Part shown: positions 16,315 through 23,969 of the stretch, piece by piece
How the letters are laid out: every line of letters begins with the position of its first letter
How positions within the stretch are numbered: the first letter of the stretch is position 1
Origin: Deltaproteobacteria bacterium
GTDB lineage: Bacteria; UBA10199; JACPAL01
Length of the DNA: 64,000 nt
NCBI GenBank assembly: GCA_016180845.1
Contig: JACPAK010000004.1
Span: 1-64,000 of the forward strand
Reading direction: 5' to 3'
Program-made: the position numbers and the translations under genes
The notes under the pieces: generated by a model
Seen by the model: only the letters and a program-made list of their open reading frames with translations
What the model was told of the DNA's origin: nothing
Database searches by the model: none

Positions 16315-16957
16315 ACCGATACTGTTTCTTTTGATTCTCATTGGAGGTGTAGCGGCCTATTTCTTTACGCCACTTCGACAACTCCTGACACCCGGCCGTC
16401 TTATAGCCTTAACCCAGTCGGCACACGAAGTTTGGTGGATTCCGATTGTTCTCATTCTTGTCTATGGCATCGGGGGGTTGTTTGGTTTTCCCGGTTCTGC
16501 CCTGACTTTAGCCATTGGTGCCCTGTATGGAGTCATCCCCGGATTTTTCTACAACGTGATCGCCTCGAATCTTGCCGCTGGTGCCGGTTTCTTCGGGGCA
16601 CGATACTTGGGACGCGATTTTGTCTCCCGCTTTCTCAAGGGGAGATGGAAAGAGTTCGATGAAAAAGCGGCGAGACATGGTTTTCGATTCATCTTCTATC
16701 TTCGACTTGTTCCGCTCTTTCCATTCAACGGAATCAACTTCGGCGCCGGTCTTTCCAAGATCCGATTCACCGATTATGCCCTTGCCTCGCTCTTGGGAAT
16801 GATTCCCGGCACTTTTGTCTATACCTACTTTGCCTCCTCCCTTTTGAGTGGAGCAACCGGAGCAAAAGAGAAGGCCACCTTCCATCTGATACTCTCAACA
16901 ATTCTGTTCGTGCTGTTGTCGCTCGTCCCGGTGGTCTATAAGCGACTCAAGAGGTGA
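16301..16957 (+). CDS. TVP38/TMEM64 (DedA-superfamily) membrane protein
   Basis: A 218-aa membrane protein with about six hydrophobic segments, the re-entrant-type motif FGFPGSALTLAIGALYG and the conserved Arg-Pro element FIFYLRLVPLFPFNGINFGAGL. These mark the VTT/TVP38 family of lipid scramblase- or transporter-like proteins. It overlaps the previous gene by 14 bp and ends the seven-gene operon. It could move an arsenic-containing lipid or sugar precursor across the membrane. That is inference from position. Confidence 0.85.
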   Translation: MKNLKPILFLLILIGGVAAYFFTPLRQLLTPGRLIALTQSAHEVWWIPIVLILVYGIGGLFGFPGSALTLAIGALYGVIPGFFYNVIASNLAAGAGFFGARYLGRDFVSRFLKGRWKEFDEKAARHGFRFIFYLRLVPLFPFNGINFGAGLSKIRFTDYALASLLGMIPGTFVYTYFASSLLSGATGAKEKATFHLILSTILFVLLSLVPVVYKRLKR

Positions 16958-17157
16958 TGCACCCTGTCTCAAAAACCCTCCTTACCGACACCTAAAGGTT
17001 GATTCATGTCGCTCCTAACTTTTCCAACAGAGCGAGATCTTTCTTCTCCCTCTTCTTTCTTCTCCCTCTTATCGAATCAATTTAAGACATCGGCAAAGTT
17101 ATCGGTGATAAAGAAGGGAGGTTGTGGATTGATTTTAAAAGCTGATATCGCTTAAGT
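16958..17157. other. Intergenic region after the arsenosugar operon
   Basis: No convincing gene. It holds a pyrimidine-rich stretch (about 17035-17072) and a short palindrome TTATC-GGT-GATAA near 17100. No clear rho-independent terminator for the operon was found here. Confidence 0.5.
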
Positions 17158-17700
17158 TTAATTTGTTGTCAGCGCAAAAGGAACAAACCCGATCCGGAAG
17201 GCGGGAGAGCCGGGTCGCAGATTAAAATTCTGACGAGCTGGATCCTGAAAGAGTGGGTCCGCGTTGATTGAATTAAGATCCTGTCTCATCTCCCGTTGCC
17301 ATTGCCAGAGATTCCCCGGCGACGTCGGTGTCCTCGGACGATAGAACAGGTTGTGATTCGACGTGACGAATCGAAACGGCCATTGGTCATAGTGAATCAG
17401 TTTTCGATCATTCTCAGGCGGTGAATCGTAAACGATGTTATGTCGGAAAACATTTCCCTGAGGTGGTGCCCGCCCCCGTGCAGCCTCGGGACAACTTCCG
17501 GTTTCTGGATACAGGTACAACCCCTTCCGGCTCGATAACCCCGAATCATAGGGACAGGTGGAAGGTTCAGGAGTTGCAAAGCCGATCTGTCCATAATCAT
17601 TCATCAAAGCCTCCGCTGAATTCCCGTTAACAAAGATATTATTTTCAATCCTGTTGAAAGACCCCCGATGAATGAGATGACGCCTTGCGTGTCCGATTTC
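17158..17700 (-). pseudogene. C-terminal remnant of a right-handed parallel beta-helix protein
   Basis: The frame is open from a stop at 17701-17703 and reads NRIENNIFVNGNSAEALMN, a typical beta-helix coil, then HNIVYDSPPENDRK, and ends with SINADPLFQDPARQNFNLRPG plus SPAFRIGF, the standard C-terminal cap of secreted beta-helix (pectate-lyase-like) proteins. No signal peptide or upstream coils exist; the first possible start is TTG at 17607. I read it as the last third of a larger secreted gene whose 5' part has been lost at the junction with the AT-rich 32-mer and repeat cluster. Confidence 0.65.
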
Positions 17701-17729
17701 TCAAAATGGGAAAATTATCAAAACGAGAA
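17698..17729. repeat. AT-rich dispersed 32-mer, copy 1
   Basis: It begins TTCTCAAAAT and ends GAGAA. It matches the 32-mer at 59032-59063 at 28 of 32 positions. The outer TTCTC/GAGAA arms are inverted. It sits at the broken 5' end of the beta-helix remnant. It could be an operator or the terminus of a small mobile element. Confidence 0.55.
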
Positions 17730-17734
17730 AAAAT

Positions 17735-17752
17735 AAGCGGGCGACGGGGTTC
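17735..17752. repeat. 18-bp partial copy of the tRNA-Gly 3' end
   Basis: Identical to 17968-17985, the T-arm/acceptor 3' end of the neighbouring tRNA gene, at an offset of 233 bp. Such a duplication is the usual scar of integration at a tRNA 3' end. Here it brackets a segment that contains the dual-hairpin element. Confidence 0.7.
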
Positions 17753-17829
17753 CCCCTCCATTCGCTGTACAGCTCTCTCCGGGGCCGCGGCCTACAGAAC
17801 GATTCACTGGATCGTTCTGTTACGGCCGT

Positions 17830-17963
17830 TCTCACCCCGTCATAAATAGAGTGAGTGAGCATTGATCGGATCGGATTCACTCCGTCCGATCAAGCGGAAC
17901 GAACGATGTACCTTGGGAATTATAGATGGGGTTGTTAAGGGGAGAGCGGGATCTCCCCTTAAT
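17830..17963 (+). repeat. Dual-hairpin element, copy A
   Basis: Aligns without gaps to 41545-41678 (constant offset 23715). Hairpin 1 is 17864-17891 (stem GATCGGA / TCCGATC plus inner CGGA / TCCG). Hairpin 2 is 17935-17962 (11-bp perfect stem TTAAGGGGAGA / TCTCCCCTTAA). The linker is 43 nt in both copies. Stem positions differ between copies by compensatory changes. Strand is arbitrary, given as the strand read. Just upstream (about 17792-17818) is another perfect 10-bp stem, ACAGAACGAT / ATCGTTCTGT. Confidence 0.75.
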
Positions 17964-17968
17964 TTAAA

Positions 17969-18041
17969 AGCGGGCGACGGGGTTCGAACCCGCGACCCCG
18001 AGCTTGGGAAGCTCGTGCTCTACCAACTGAGCTACGCCCGC
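17969..18041 (-). tRNA. tRNA-Gly (anticodon CCC)
   Basis: Reverse strand reads GCGGGCG acceptor, D-arm AGCTCAGTTGGTAGAGC, anticodon arm CGAGCTTCCCAAGCTCG with loop CTTCCCAAG, variable loop, T-arm CGGGTTCGAACCC and acceptor CGCCCGC. All four stems pair and the discriminator is U, usual for tRNA-Gly. CCA is not encoded. The 3' end is partly duplicated 233 bp away. Confidence 0.96.
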
Positions 18042-18145
18042 AATATTGAAGCTGTATCTACCGATATCAATGGGTCTCATCAATAGAAAAGAACGACAAA
18101 AAAACTCTTCCCAATAACCCCAAATCCCTTCATGATGAGAATGGG

Positions 18146-19504
18146 ATGCAACTCCAGTTCATTGGCGCCACCGGAACCGTCACTGGCTCAAAATACCTCC
18201 TCCAGGTCGATAAAAAACATTTCCTGGTCGACTGCGGTCTCTTCCAGGGCTTGAAACAGTTACGCCTGAGAAACTGGAACCCCCTCCCGATCCCCCCAAA
18301 AGCAATTGAGGCGGTGATCCTGACCCATGCCCATATCGATCATTCCGGATACCTCCCCCTGCTGGTCAAAAACGGTTTCCGGGGAAAGATTTACTGCACA
18401 CGAGGGACCCGAACACTCTGTGAGATCCTCCTCCCAGATGCCGGCCATCTGCAGGAGGAAGATGCCAGCTTTGCCAACAAACACCGATTTTCAAAACATC
18501 ACCCTGCCCTTCCCCTTTATACCGAAGAAGATGCCATTCTGTGTCTCAAGTATTTTGAATCAGTCCCCTGGCACAAACAAATTAACCTGGCACGACATCT
18601 GAGTTTTCATTTTGAACCGGCAGGACATATTTTGGGGGCTGCCAGCATCCAATTTTCCAATCAAAAAACACGCCTCACCTTTTCCGGTGATTTGGGACGA
18701 CCCAAACAGATCATGATGCCTCCCCCCAGCTCCCAACATGATACAGACTATCTCGTTGTCGAATCTACCTATGGGGGACGGCGCCATCCCCCTGAGAACC
18801 CGAGGGAGATTCTCAAAAACTTTATCAACCCAACCCTCAAGCGTGGAGGGATTGTGCTGATCCCCGCCTTTGCTGTCGGCCGAGCCCAGGAGGTCCTTTA
18901 TCTTTTAACCCAACTTAAAAAAAACAAGGAGATCCCGAATGTCCCGATTCACCTCAACAGTCCGATGGCGATCCAGGCGACACGGCTTTGTTCGAGTTTT
19001 GTCGGGGAACACAAACTGACCGAAGAGGAATGCCAAGAAATCGACCACTCCACACATTTTGTCACAACAATAGATGAGTCCAAACGCCTCAATACCCTCC
19101 ACGAACCTTCGATCATTATCTCAGCGAGTGGAATGGCAGAAGGGGGACGCATTCTTCATCACCTCAAGGTGCTCGCCCCGCACCCCAAGAATCTGATCCT
19201 GTTTGTCGGATTTCAGGCGGCAGGGACACGAGGAGAGGCGATGGTCAATGGAGCGACACAAGTAAAGATCCATGGATCGATGATCCCTGTCCGTGCCCAG
19301 GTTGAACTCCTCGAATCCCTCTCGGCGCATGCCGATGAAAACGAAATTGCCGGCTGGCTCAAAAAATTTCCGTCCAGGCCGAAGATGACCTTCATCACGC
19401 ACGGAGAACCGGAGGCCTGTCAACAGATGAAAAAGAAAATCGAGTCAGAACTTCACTGGAAATGTACGGTGCCTCATTATCTCGACACCTTTAGCCTCTC
19501 TTGA
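18146..19504 (+). CDS. Beta-CASP metallo-beta-lactamase-fold RNA metallohydrolase
   Basis: A 452-aa protein with a metallo-beta-lactamase core (FIGATGTVTGSKYLL at the N-terminus; zinc motif LTHAHIDHSGYLP; FSGDLG; PAGHILGAAS) and a beta-CASP insertion (VLIPAFAVGRAQEVLYLL). C-terminal elements are SASGMAEGGRILHHL, SLSAHADENE and FITHGEPEA. This matches the CPSF-100/YSH1-like RNA endo/exonuclease family found widely in bacteria. Single gene, downstream of the tRNA. Role in RNA processing is family inference. Confidence 0.9.
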   Translation: MQLQFIGATGTVTGSKYLLQVDKKHFLVDCGLFQGLKQLRLRNWNPLPIPPKAIEAVILTHAHIDHSGYLPLLVKNGFRGKIYCTRGTRTLCEILLPDAGHLQEEDASFANKHRFSKHHPALPLYTEEDAILCLKYFESVPWHKQINLARHLSFHFEPAGHILGAASIQFSNQKTRLTFSGDLGRPKQIMMPPPSSQHDTDYLVVESTYGGRRHPPENPREILKNFINPTLKRGGIVLIPAFAVGRAQEVLYLLTQLKKNKEIPNVPIHLNSPMAIQATRLCSSFVGEHKLTEEECQEIDHSTHFVTTIDESKRLNTLHEPSIIISASGMAEGGRILHHLKVLAPHPKNLILFVGFQAAGTRGEAMVNGATQVKIHGSMIPVRAQVELLESLSAHADENEIAGWLKKFPSRPKMTFITHGEPEACQQMKKKIESELHWKCTVPHYLDTFSLS

Positions 19505-19561
19505 AAAACACCTGACGAGGATCATGTTGTCATAAAAATCGCCCTCCCTTATCCTGAGGTT

Positions 19562-19655
19562 GCCATCAAAAAGGGGGCATTAGTCATCTCCTCCCCCACC
19601 CATAAAGTGCCGGCCCGTCTGGGCTAGGAGCCCCGGCGGGCCTGATGGCTTTTTT
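19562..19655 (+). terminator. Branched hairpin with T-run (terminator-like)
   Basis: GGCCCG (19612-19617) pairs with CGGGCC (19637-19642), with an inner GGGCT / AGCCC stem. An outer pair GCCATCA (19562-19568) and TGATGGC (19643-19649) encloses the whole, with a G5/C5 stem between, and a six-T run follows. It most likely ends the RNA hydrolase transcript. The extra closing stem makes it larger than an ordinary terminator. Confidence 0.6.
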
Positions 19656-19698
19656 AGCGTGACACCTATATTTCAAATGCTGTAAAACGCATTTCAAA

Positions 19699-21441
19699 AT
19701 GAACCAAGAATACGATGTCGTGATTGTCGGTGCCGGGCTTGCGGGGCTCACCTCGGCTTACTACCTGAAAAAAATCAAACCCTCTCTGAAGATCGTGATC
19801 CTGGAACGCTCCGGAAGCGCCGGAGGACTCACCGGCAACTGGATCGATCATCGCCTGGGACCGAAAAAGAAGTTCCAGATGCCGATGCATATGATCTTTG
19901 TCGAAAAATATAAAAATCTTTTGAAGCTCGTTTCTGAAATCGGTGGGATCCTCTCCCCCCTTTATACCGGTTATCGAATCATCACGAGTGACGGAAAGAG
20001 ACATCGGATGGAGATGGACGATTGGGCCGCGAAGATCCTCCCTCCGCCTCTCCATGCCACAGGGATGATTTCGAAACTCGATCTCTCGCTCCTCGCAAAA
20101 TGGGACCTCTTCAAACTTGCCCTCGCCTCCTGTTACTGTTACCGGGAGTTGGTTCGTGGGGCCGCTGAACCGAAACTGGTCCCGAACACCCTCTCGTTCG
20201 AGAGCTTCCAGCTTTTGCTGAATATGGGTCCTCGTGCCCGCGATTTTATTGAGACCGCAACCCCGAGCATTTATAACCCTCATCCTTGGTACGTAAGCGC
20301 CCCTCGGATGGCGGCGGTCGCCGCCGGGACCATGGCAGTCAATCGTGGCTCCCTTCACCACCATGTCTTTGGAAAGAACTATAACAGTGCCTTTATCGAT
20401 CGATTTGTTGAGAAGTTGGTCGCGATGGGAATAGAGATCCGTTATTGGACCGAGGTTCGACGAATCGACAGCAACGCCCACGGAAACCAGATCGATCAGA
20501 TATGGTGCCGATCGTATGGGACTGAATCGGGAGGCAAGCGGTATGTTTGTGATAATTGTGGCGCTGAAAATTACTCGCTGGATCGTGCCTTCTGTACCCG
20601 ATGCGGATTGAATACAACCCTTGATCAAATCCGTCAGGGGCAGATTCATCAATCAACCTCTCGTGAGCTTTGGAACCAACCAGAGGAGACTGGCTGTCAA
20701 CCCCTCAAGTGTCGATGGTTGATTACCGCGATGTATCCCCATATGATTGCGAAGTTGATCCCCGATCATTCCCCTCTCAGACGCCTTCCTGTGGTGAAGT
20801 CGTTTTTCTCCTCCCGTGGAAACCAAACCCAGCTCTCAATTGGACGCGTCTACTATAAAAAGCATGTCACGAACGGGGAACAGTTTATCACCGGGACACA
20901 CAACCCGACCTTCTGTTTCAACGGCTGTCAGTCGGTTTACAACAACTTCGGAGGAGAGGACCTGGATCACCATTACGGAGATGTGATCGATGTGCTCCTC
21001 GATGTCGGTGTGATCCAGGAGGCACACCTGCGGGAAGAGATGATTGAAAAAATTGTCAAAGACCTCCAGAGGGTCTATCCCAATGCCGATCCCTCGCTCG
21101 TCGAATCGGTCTCCTTTGCGAAGATTCAATCGGACGTCCTCTACCTGACGGAACAACCGGCGATCACGAATCTTCACCGCTTCTTCAATACCCATCAGAC
21201 CGGCACCTCAAACTGGTTTGTTGCCGGCTGTCACAGCGGCCAGATCGGGATCGGAATGGAATCAGCGGTCGAGAGCGGGATGTCGACGGTCAATCAAATT
21301 CTCGAAAAAATGGGGGGGACCGACCGGATCCCTGTGGAATCGTATGCCATGGGGGTTGGAAGTCGAATTGCTGCGATGGTAGGGGCAGGACTCTTAAGAT
21401 GGAAAGGAGGAGGAAGAAGTTTTCGCCGACTCGCTTCCTAA
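19699..21441 (+). CDS. FAD-dependent amine-oxidase/desaturase-like oxidoreductase with zinc-ribbon insert
   Basis: A 580-aa flavoprotein. The FAD motif VVIVGAGLAGLTSAYYLKK is at residues 4-22, and a C-terminal FAD segment (WFVAGCHSGQIGIGMESAVESG) resembles phytoene desaturase/squalene-associated enzymes. At about residues 283-303 lies a four-Cys ribbon, CDNCGAENYSLDRAFCTRCG, uncommon in this superfamily. It is followed after 6 bp by a membrane protein, suggesting a shared job on a lipid-soluble substrate such as a carotenoid or quinone. The exact reaction cannot be read. Confidence 0.75.
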   Translation: MNQEYDVVIVGAGLAGLTSAYYLKKIKPSLKIVILERSGSAGGLTGNWIDHRLGPKKKFQMPMHMIFVEKYKNLLKLVSEIGGILSPLYTGYRIITSDGKRHRMEMDDWAAKILPPPLHATGMISKLDLSLLAKWDLFKLALASCYCYRELVRGAAEPKLVPNTLSFESFQLLLNMGPRARDFIETATPSIYNPHPWYVSAPRMAAVAAGTMAVNRGSLHHHVFGKNYNSAFIDRFVEKLVAMGIEIRYWTEVRRIDSNAHGNQIDQIWCRSYGTESGGKRYVCDNCGAENYSLDRAFCTRCGLNTTLDQIRQGQIHQSTSRELWNQPEETGCQPLKCRWLITAMYPHMIAKLIPDHSPLRRLPVVKSFFSSRGNQTQLSIGRVYYKKHVTNGEQFITGTHNPTFCFNGCQSVYNNFGGEDLDHHYGDVIDVLLDVGVIQEAHLREEMIEKIVKDLQRVYPNADPSLVESVSFAKIQSDVLYLTEQPAITNLHRFFNTHQTGTSNWFVAGCHSGQIGIGMESAVESGMSTVNQILEKMGGTDRIPVESYAMGVGSRIAAMVGAGLLRWKGGGRSFRRLAS

Positions 21442-21447
21442 AAACAT

Positions 21448-22398
21448 ATGAAGGGGATCAAACTTTCACAACTTATCTTGTTCAAACGTGTTGGTTGGCT
21501 CTTTGCCGGTCTGCTGATCATCATCGTTTTTGGATGGAAAAGCTGGGATGAAACCGTCTCTGCCTCACTTCCTTCGATCCTGACTGCTTCCCCATGGACT
21601 CTCCTTTTCCTTTTTCTCTCCTATCTCCTGCAAGCAGAGGCGACACGATCGCTTTTTAAAAAAAGCCCCCCGTCCCTCCTCTTCCTTCTGAAACTTAAAA
21701 TCGTCTGCGACACCTACAATAAAATCTCTTACCTAGCCCCCTTTCGAGGGGACACGATGTTTCGACAGATTCTCGAGAAGAAAAAGAAGATTTCAGAGGG
21801 GACAGAGATTCTCATCCTGGATCGGGCGATTGCCGGGATTTCTTCTTTCTGGACAACCACGATGCTCCTTCTCTTTGGAGTTGTTCTGTCTCTACCTCTC
21901 CCTTCTCTTGCAAGCATAGGTATTGGAATCCTGGCAGGGCTTGGTCTCCTGAAGTGGATGCCATTCGAACGATTACGATTTTACTTCTCCTCTCAAGCCC
22001 AAAAAGGACACTCCGAAGAGGCGGATCGTTCACTCGCCCGTTTCGTCGAGGGAAACCGCGCTCGATACTGGTCCTCACTGATCTTTCACATTTTAAGCCA
22101 GCTCATTCTTTGTCTCGTCATTTACTGGCTCGGAAAAAGTTTTTTTGAGTCCTTTTCACTCTCCCAGGCCTTTCTCCTGACAGGGATTTTCCCTCTCTTA
22201 TCCCGCTTGCTCCGGTTCCTCCCGGCGTCTCTCGGTTTTTTTGAAATCGCCTGTGCCACCCTGATGGCCCTGTTTTACGGAAGTGAGGGGCTCGCTCTCG
22301 GTTTCCTCCTCGCTATCATGTTCCGATTGGTCGTGTTGGCTGGAGTGACAGCCGGTCTTCTTATCGGTGGGAATCCGACCAAAGTCTTATTCCGATGA
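21448..22398 (+). CDS. Flippase-like integral membrane protein (LPG-synthase TM-region family)
   Basis: A 316-aa protein with about eight hydrophobic segments. The fold and motifs (YLAPFRGDTMFRQIL, LDRAIAGISSFWT, FPLLSRLLRFLPASLGFFE) resemble the lysylphosphatidylglycerol-synthase transmembrane/UPF0104 family of membrane proteins. It has no catalytic C-terminal aminoacyl-transfer domain. It follows the FAD enzyme by 6 bp and ends overlapping the convergent lipoprotein gene by 12 bp. Function is inferred only as lipid handling. Confidence 0.65.
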   Translation: MKGIKLSQLILFKRVGWLFAGLLIIIVFGWKSWDETVSASLPSILTASPWTLLFLFLSYLLQAEATRSLFKKSPPSLLFLLKLKIVCDTYNKISYLAPFRGDTMFRQILEKKKKISEGTEILILDRAIAGISSFWTTTMLLLFGVVLSLPLPSLASIGIGILAGLGLLKWMPFERLRFYFSSQAQKGHSEEADRSLARFVEGNRARYWSSLIFHILSQLILCLVIYWLGKSFFESFSLSQAFLLTGIFPLLSRLLRFLPASLGFFEIACATLMALFYGSEGLALGFLLAIMFRLVVLAGVTAGLLIGGNPTKVLFR

Positions 22399-23484
22399 AA
22401 CCTTGATGGAGATTTTACCCTCAATAAGAAGGGCCATCGTCGTCCCCTTCATCCCGTTGAAAATACCATCCGCACCGGGATCCAGTGTCGAATCCACAAT
22501 CTTTGTCGTCCCGACAAGGGTGATATTCCCCTCTTCATCGATACGACTTCCAAAGATCTTTTTCCCAACAGAGTCATAATGATCATTGCCAAATGAGGAT
22601 TGAAGCGCGTTTGAGTTCGGCATGACACCCAGGGCCTCCAGAGAAACCTCATCCGTCGTCAATGTCACAACAACAGTCGTATTAAAATCAGCGTCCATTT
22701 TAACAGAGACATCTTCCAGTGTGATACTGCCGACAGCCGAATCGTATTGACCACTCGCCTCAGCAACCGTGGTAATCATGGTGTCCTGTTTGACTCGAGG
22801 GCCAAGGGTCGGAACCTCTTTTTTCGGTTTCGGCAAAATAAAAATCCCCTCCGCAATCGGCGGAAGAGTCGCCTCAGCTTCCTTCAGATTCAATATGAGC
22901 GTAAGATCCGTCGGTTCAAAAACCCTTTCTCCATCATCAGAACTGATCGGTGCATCCAGTTTTGAAGTCGCCGCCACCAGCCGGGTGACCGTCAAGGCAA
23001 CTTCACCATCAAAACTCACCTCGCTCCCTTCAGAAAGATTCACACACCCGCCTGCCGAGTCCCCTTCAGGTGTTCCGGAAAGCGCCACTTGATAGACCCC
23101 CATCTGAGGACTTTGATAGGCGATATCTAAAAGGGCATCGTGTTCCTCGCCAGCCGTTTTCGGGGTATAGGTCAGAGTGAAGATATAATCAGCGCCGGGA
23201 GGAACCCTGATTTCAGAGAGAGACCCGGCAACACTGGGAATTTCAACCTCACCAACCGTCACCCCCTCCAGGACAAAATTTTTCAGGGGATCGGTCCCCG
23301 GAGCGATCGAAGCCCCACCGATGACAACCTCTTCAGCCGTTGAATTGGAAAATTTCAGGCGTTCTGTCCTGGGAACACAGATATTGGAGGTCCCAAAGTT
23401 TAGGTCAAAACGACCATACAATTGATCATCTGCCCCACAACCGGCCACCAGAAAAAACAGGAATCCTAGAAAATAGTGCCTCAT
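22387..23484 (-). CDS. Lipoprotein with ASPM/Hydin-like Ig domain
   Basis: A 365-aa protein with a canonical lipobox (FLVAGC at residues 11-16). Residues about 35-135 have the beta-sandwich pattern of abnormal-spindle/Hydin-like or choice-of-anchor D domains (LKFSNSTAEEVVIGGASI, then VPPGADYIFTLTYTPKTAGEEH). The rest is beta-rich, without recognised catalytic motifs. Probably an outer-membrane or periplasm-facing lipoprotein; role unknown. No partner gene in the same direction upstream. Confidence 0.75.
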   Translation of the reverse strand: MRHYFLGFLFFLVAGCGADDQLYGRFDLNFGTSNICVPRTERLKFSNSTAEEVVIGGASIAPGTDPLKNFVLEGVTVGEVEIPSVAGSLSEIRVPPGADYIFTLTYTPKTAGEEHDALLDIAYQSPQMGVYQVALSGTPEGDSAGGCVNLSEGSEVSFDGEVALTVTRLVAATSKLDAPISSDDGERVFEPTDLTLILNLKEAEATLPPIAEGIFILPKPKKEVPTLGPRVKQDTMITTVAEASGQYDSAVGSITLEDVSVKMDADFNTTVVVTLTTDEVSLEALGVMPNSNALQSSFGNDHYDSVGKKIFGSRIDEEGNITLVGTTKIVDSTLDPGADGIFNGMKGTTMALLIEGKISIKVSSE

Positions 23485-23543
23485 ACGTTAGTCATTATTA
23501 GTATCGGTCAAAAGGGCCAAAAGTTGCCTTCCGAAAGGAGGCC

Positions 23544-23960
23544 TCACAAAACGGAGAGATAGCCTGAAAACCCCTTTTCTTTTAAATAGTTAGGGTACAT
23601 TTGGTATGCTGGCTTAATGATCGGTAAGAGGCGCAGGATCTTCGGGATCGGTCCCTTCGCGACCATCTCTCGTCTCGCAAGCGCGATCATCAAGTTCACT
23701 TTACCCATCCAGAAACGGTGCGCGATATCCGCCTTCATGCTCATTTCAACTTCAGGACTCTTGGAGGCATCATTAAAAGTGATCTCCGGTTTTTCTCTTG
23801 AAAGATCGACCGTAATGGAGAGATCAGGCTCTTTGTAGTTAAATTTCAAGACAAGTTTGGAGTTGATCAATTTAGGGCCCATCTGAGGATCGCTCAGCAG
23901 ATACTCAAAAAAACCACCCAGCACTTGTTGGAGACGATCAGAATTTTCGAATGTCGGCAT
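23544..23960 (-). CDS. SCP2 sterol-carrier-domain protein
   Basis: A 138-aa protein with the SCP2 pattern: KLVLKFNYKEPDLSITVDLS, PEVEMSMKADIAHRFWMGKVNLMIALARREMVAKG and a C-terminal hydrophobic stretch. Family knowledge: SCP2 domains bind lipids or fatty acyl groups. It lies 9 bp after the alcohol dehydrogenase gene, so they are probably cotranscribed; both could act on a lipid-derived aldehyde or alcohol. Confidence 0.8.
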   Translation of the reverse strand: MPTFENSDRLQQVLGGFFEYLLSDPQMGPKLINSKLVLKFNYKEPDLSITVDLSREKPEITFNDASKSPEVEMSMKADIAHRFWMGKVNLMIALARREMVAKGPIPKILRLLPIIKPAYQMYPNYLKEKGFSGYLSVL

Positions 23961-23969
23961 AATTCCTCC

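Noticed and set aside
17844-17963. A small peptide gene in the dual-hairpin element (open in one frame in both copies)
   Set aside because: Substitutions between copies favour first and second codon positions while stems are preserved, and no ribosome site precedes a start.
19600-19655. ZTP-type riboswitch (a GCCCGTCTGGGC stretch resembles part of its 3' core)
   Set aside because: The conserved 5' half of that riboswitch is missing, and the following gene is not a folate or purine gene. A terminator explains it better.
19666-20652. 328-aa minus-strand frame
   Set aside because: Antisense to the FAD oxidoreductase, whose FAD motifs and ribbon Cys are clear on the plus strand.
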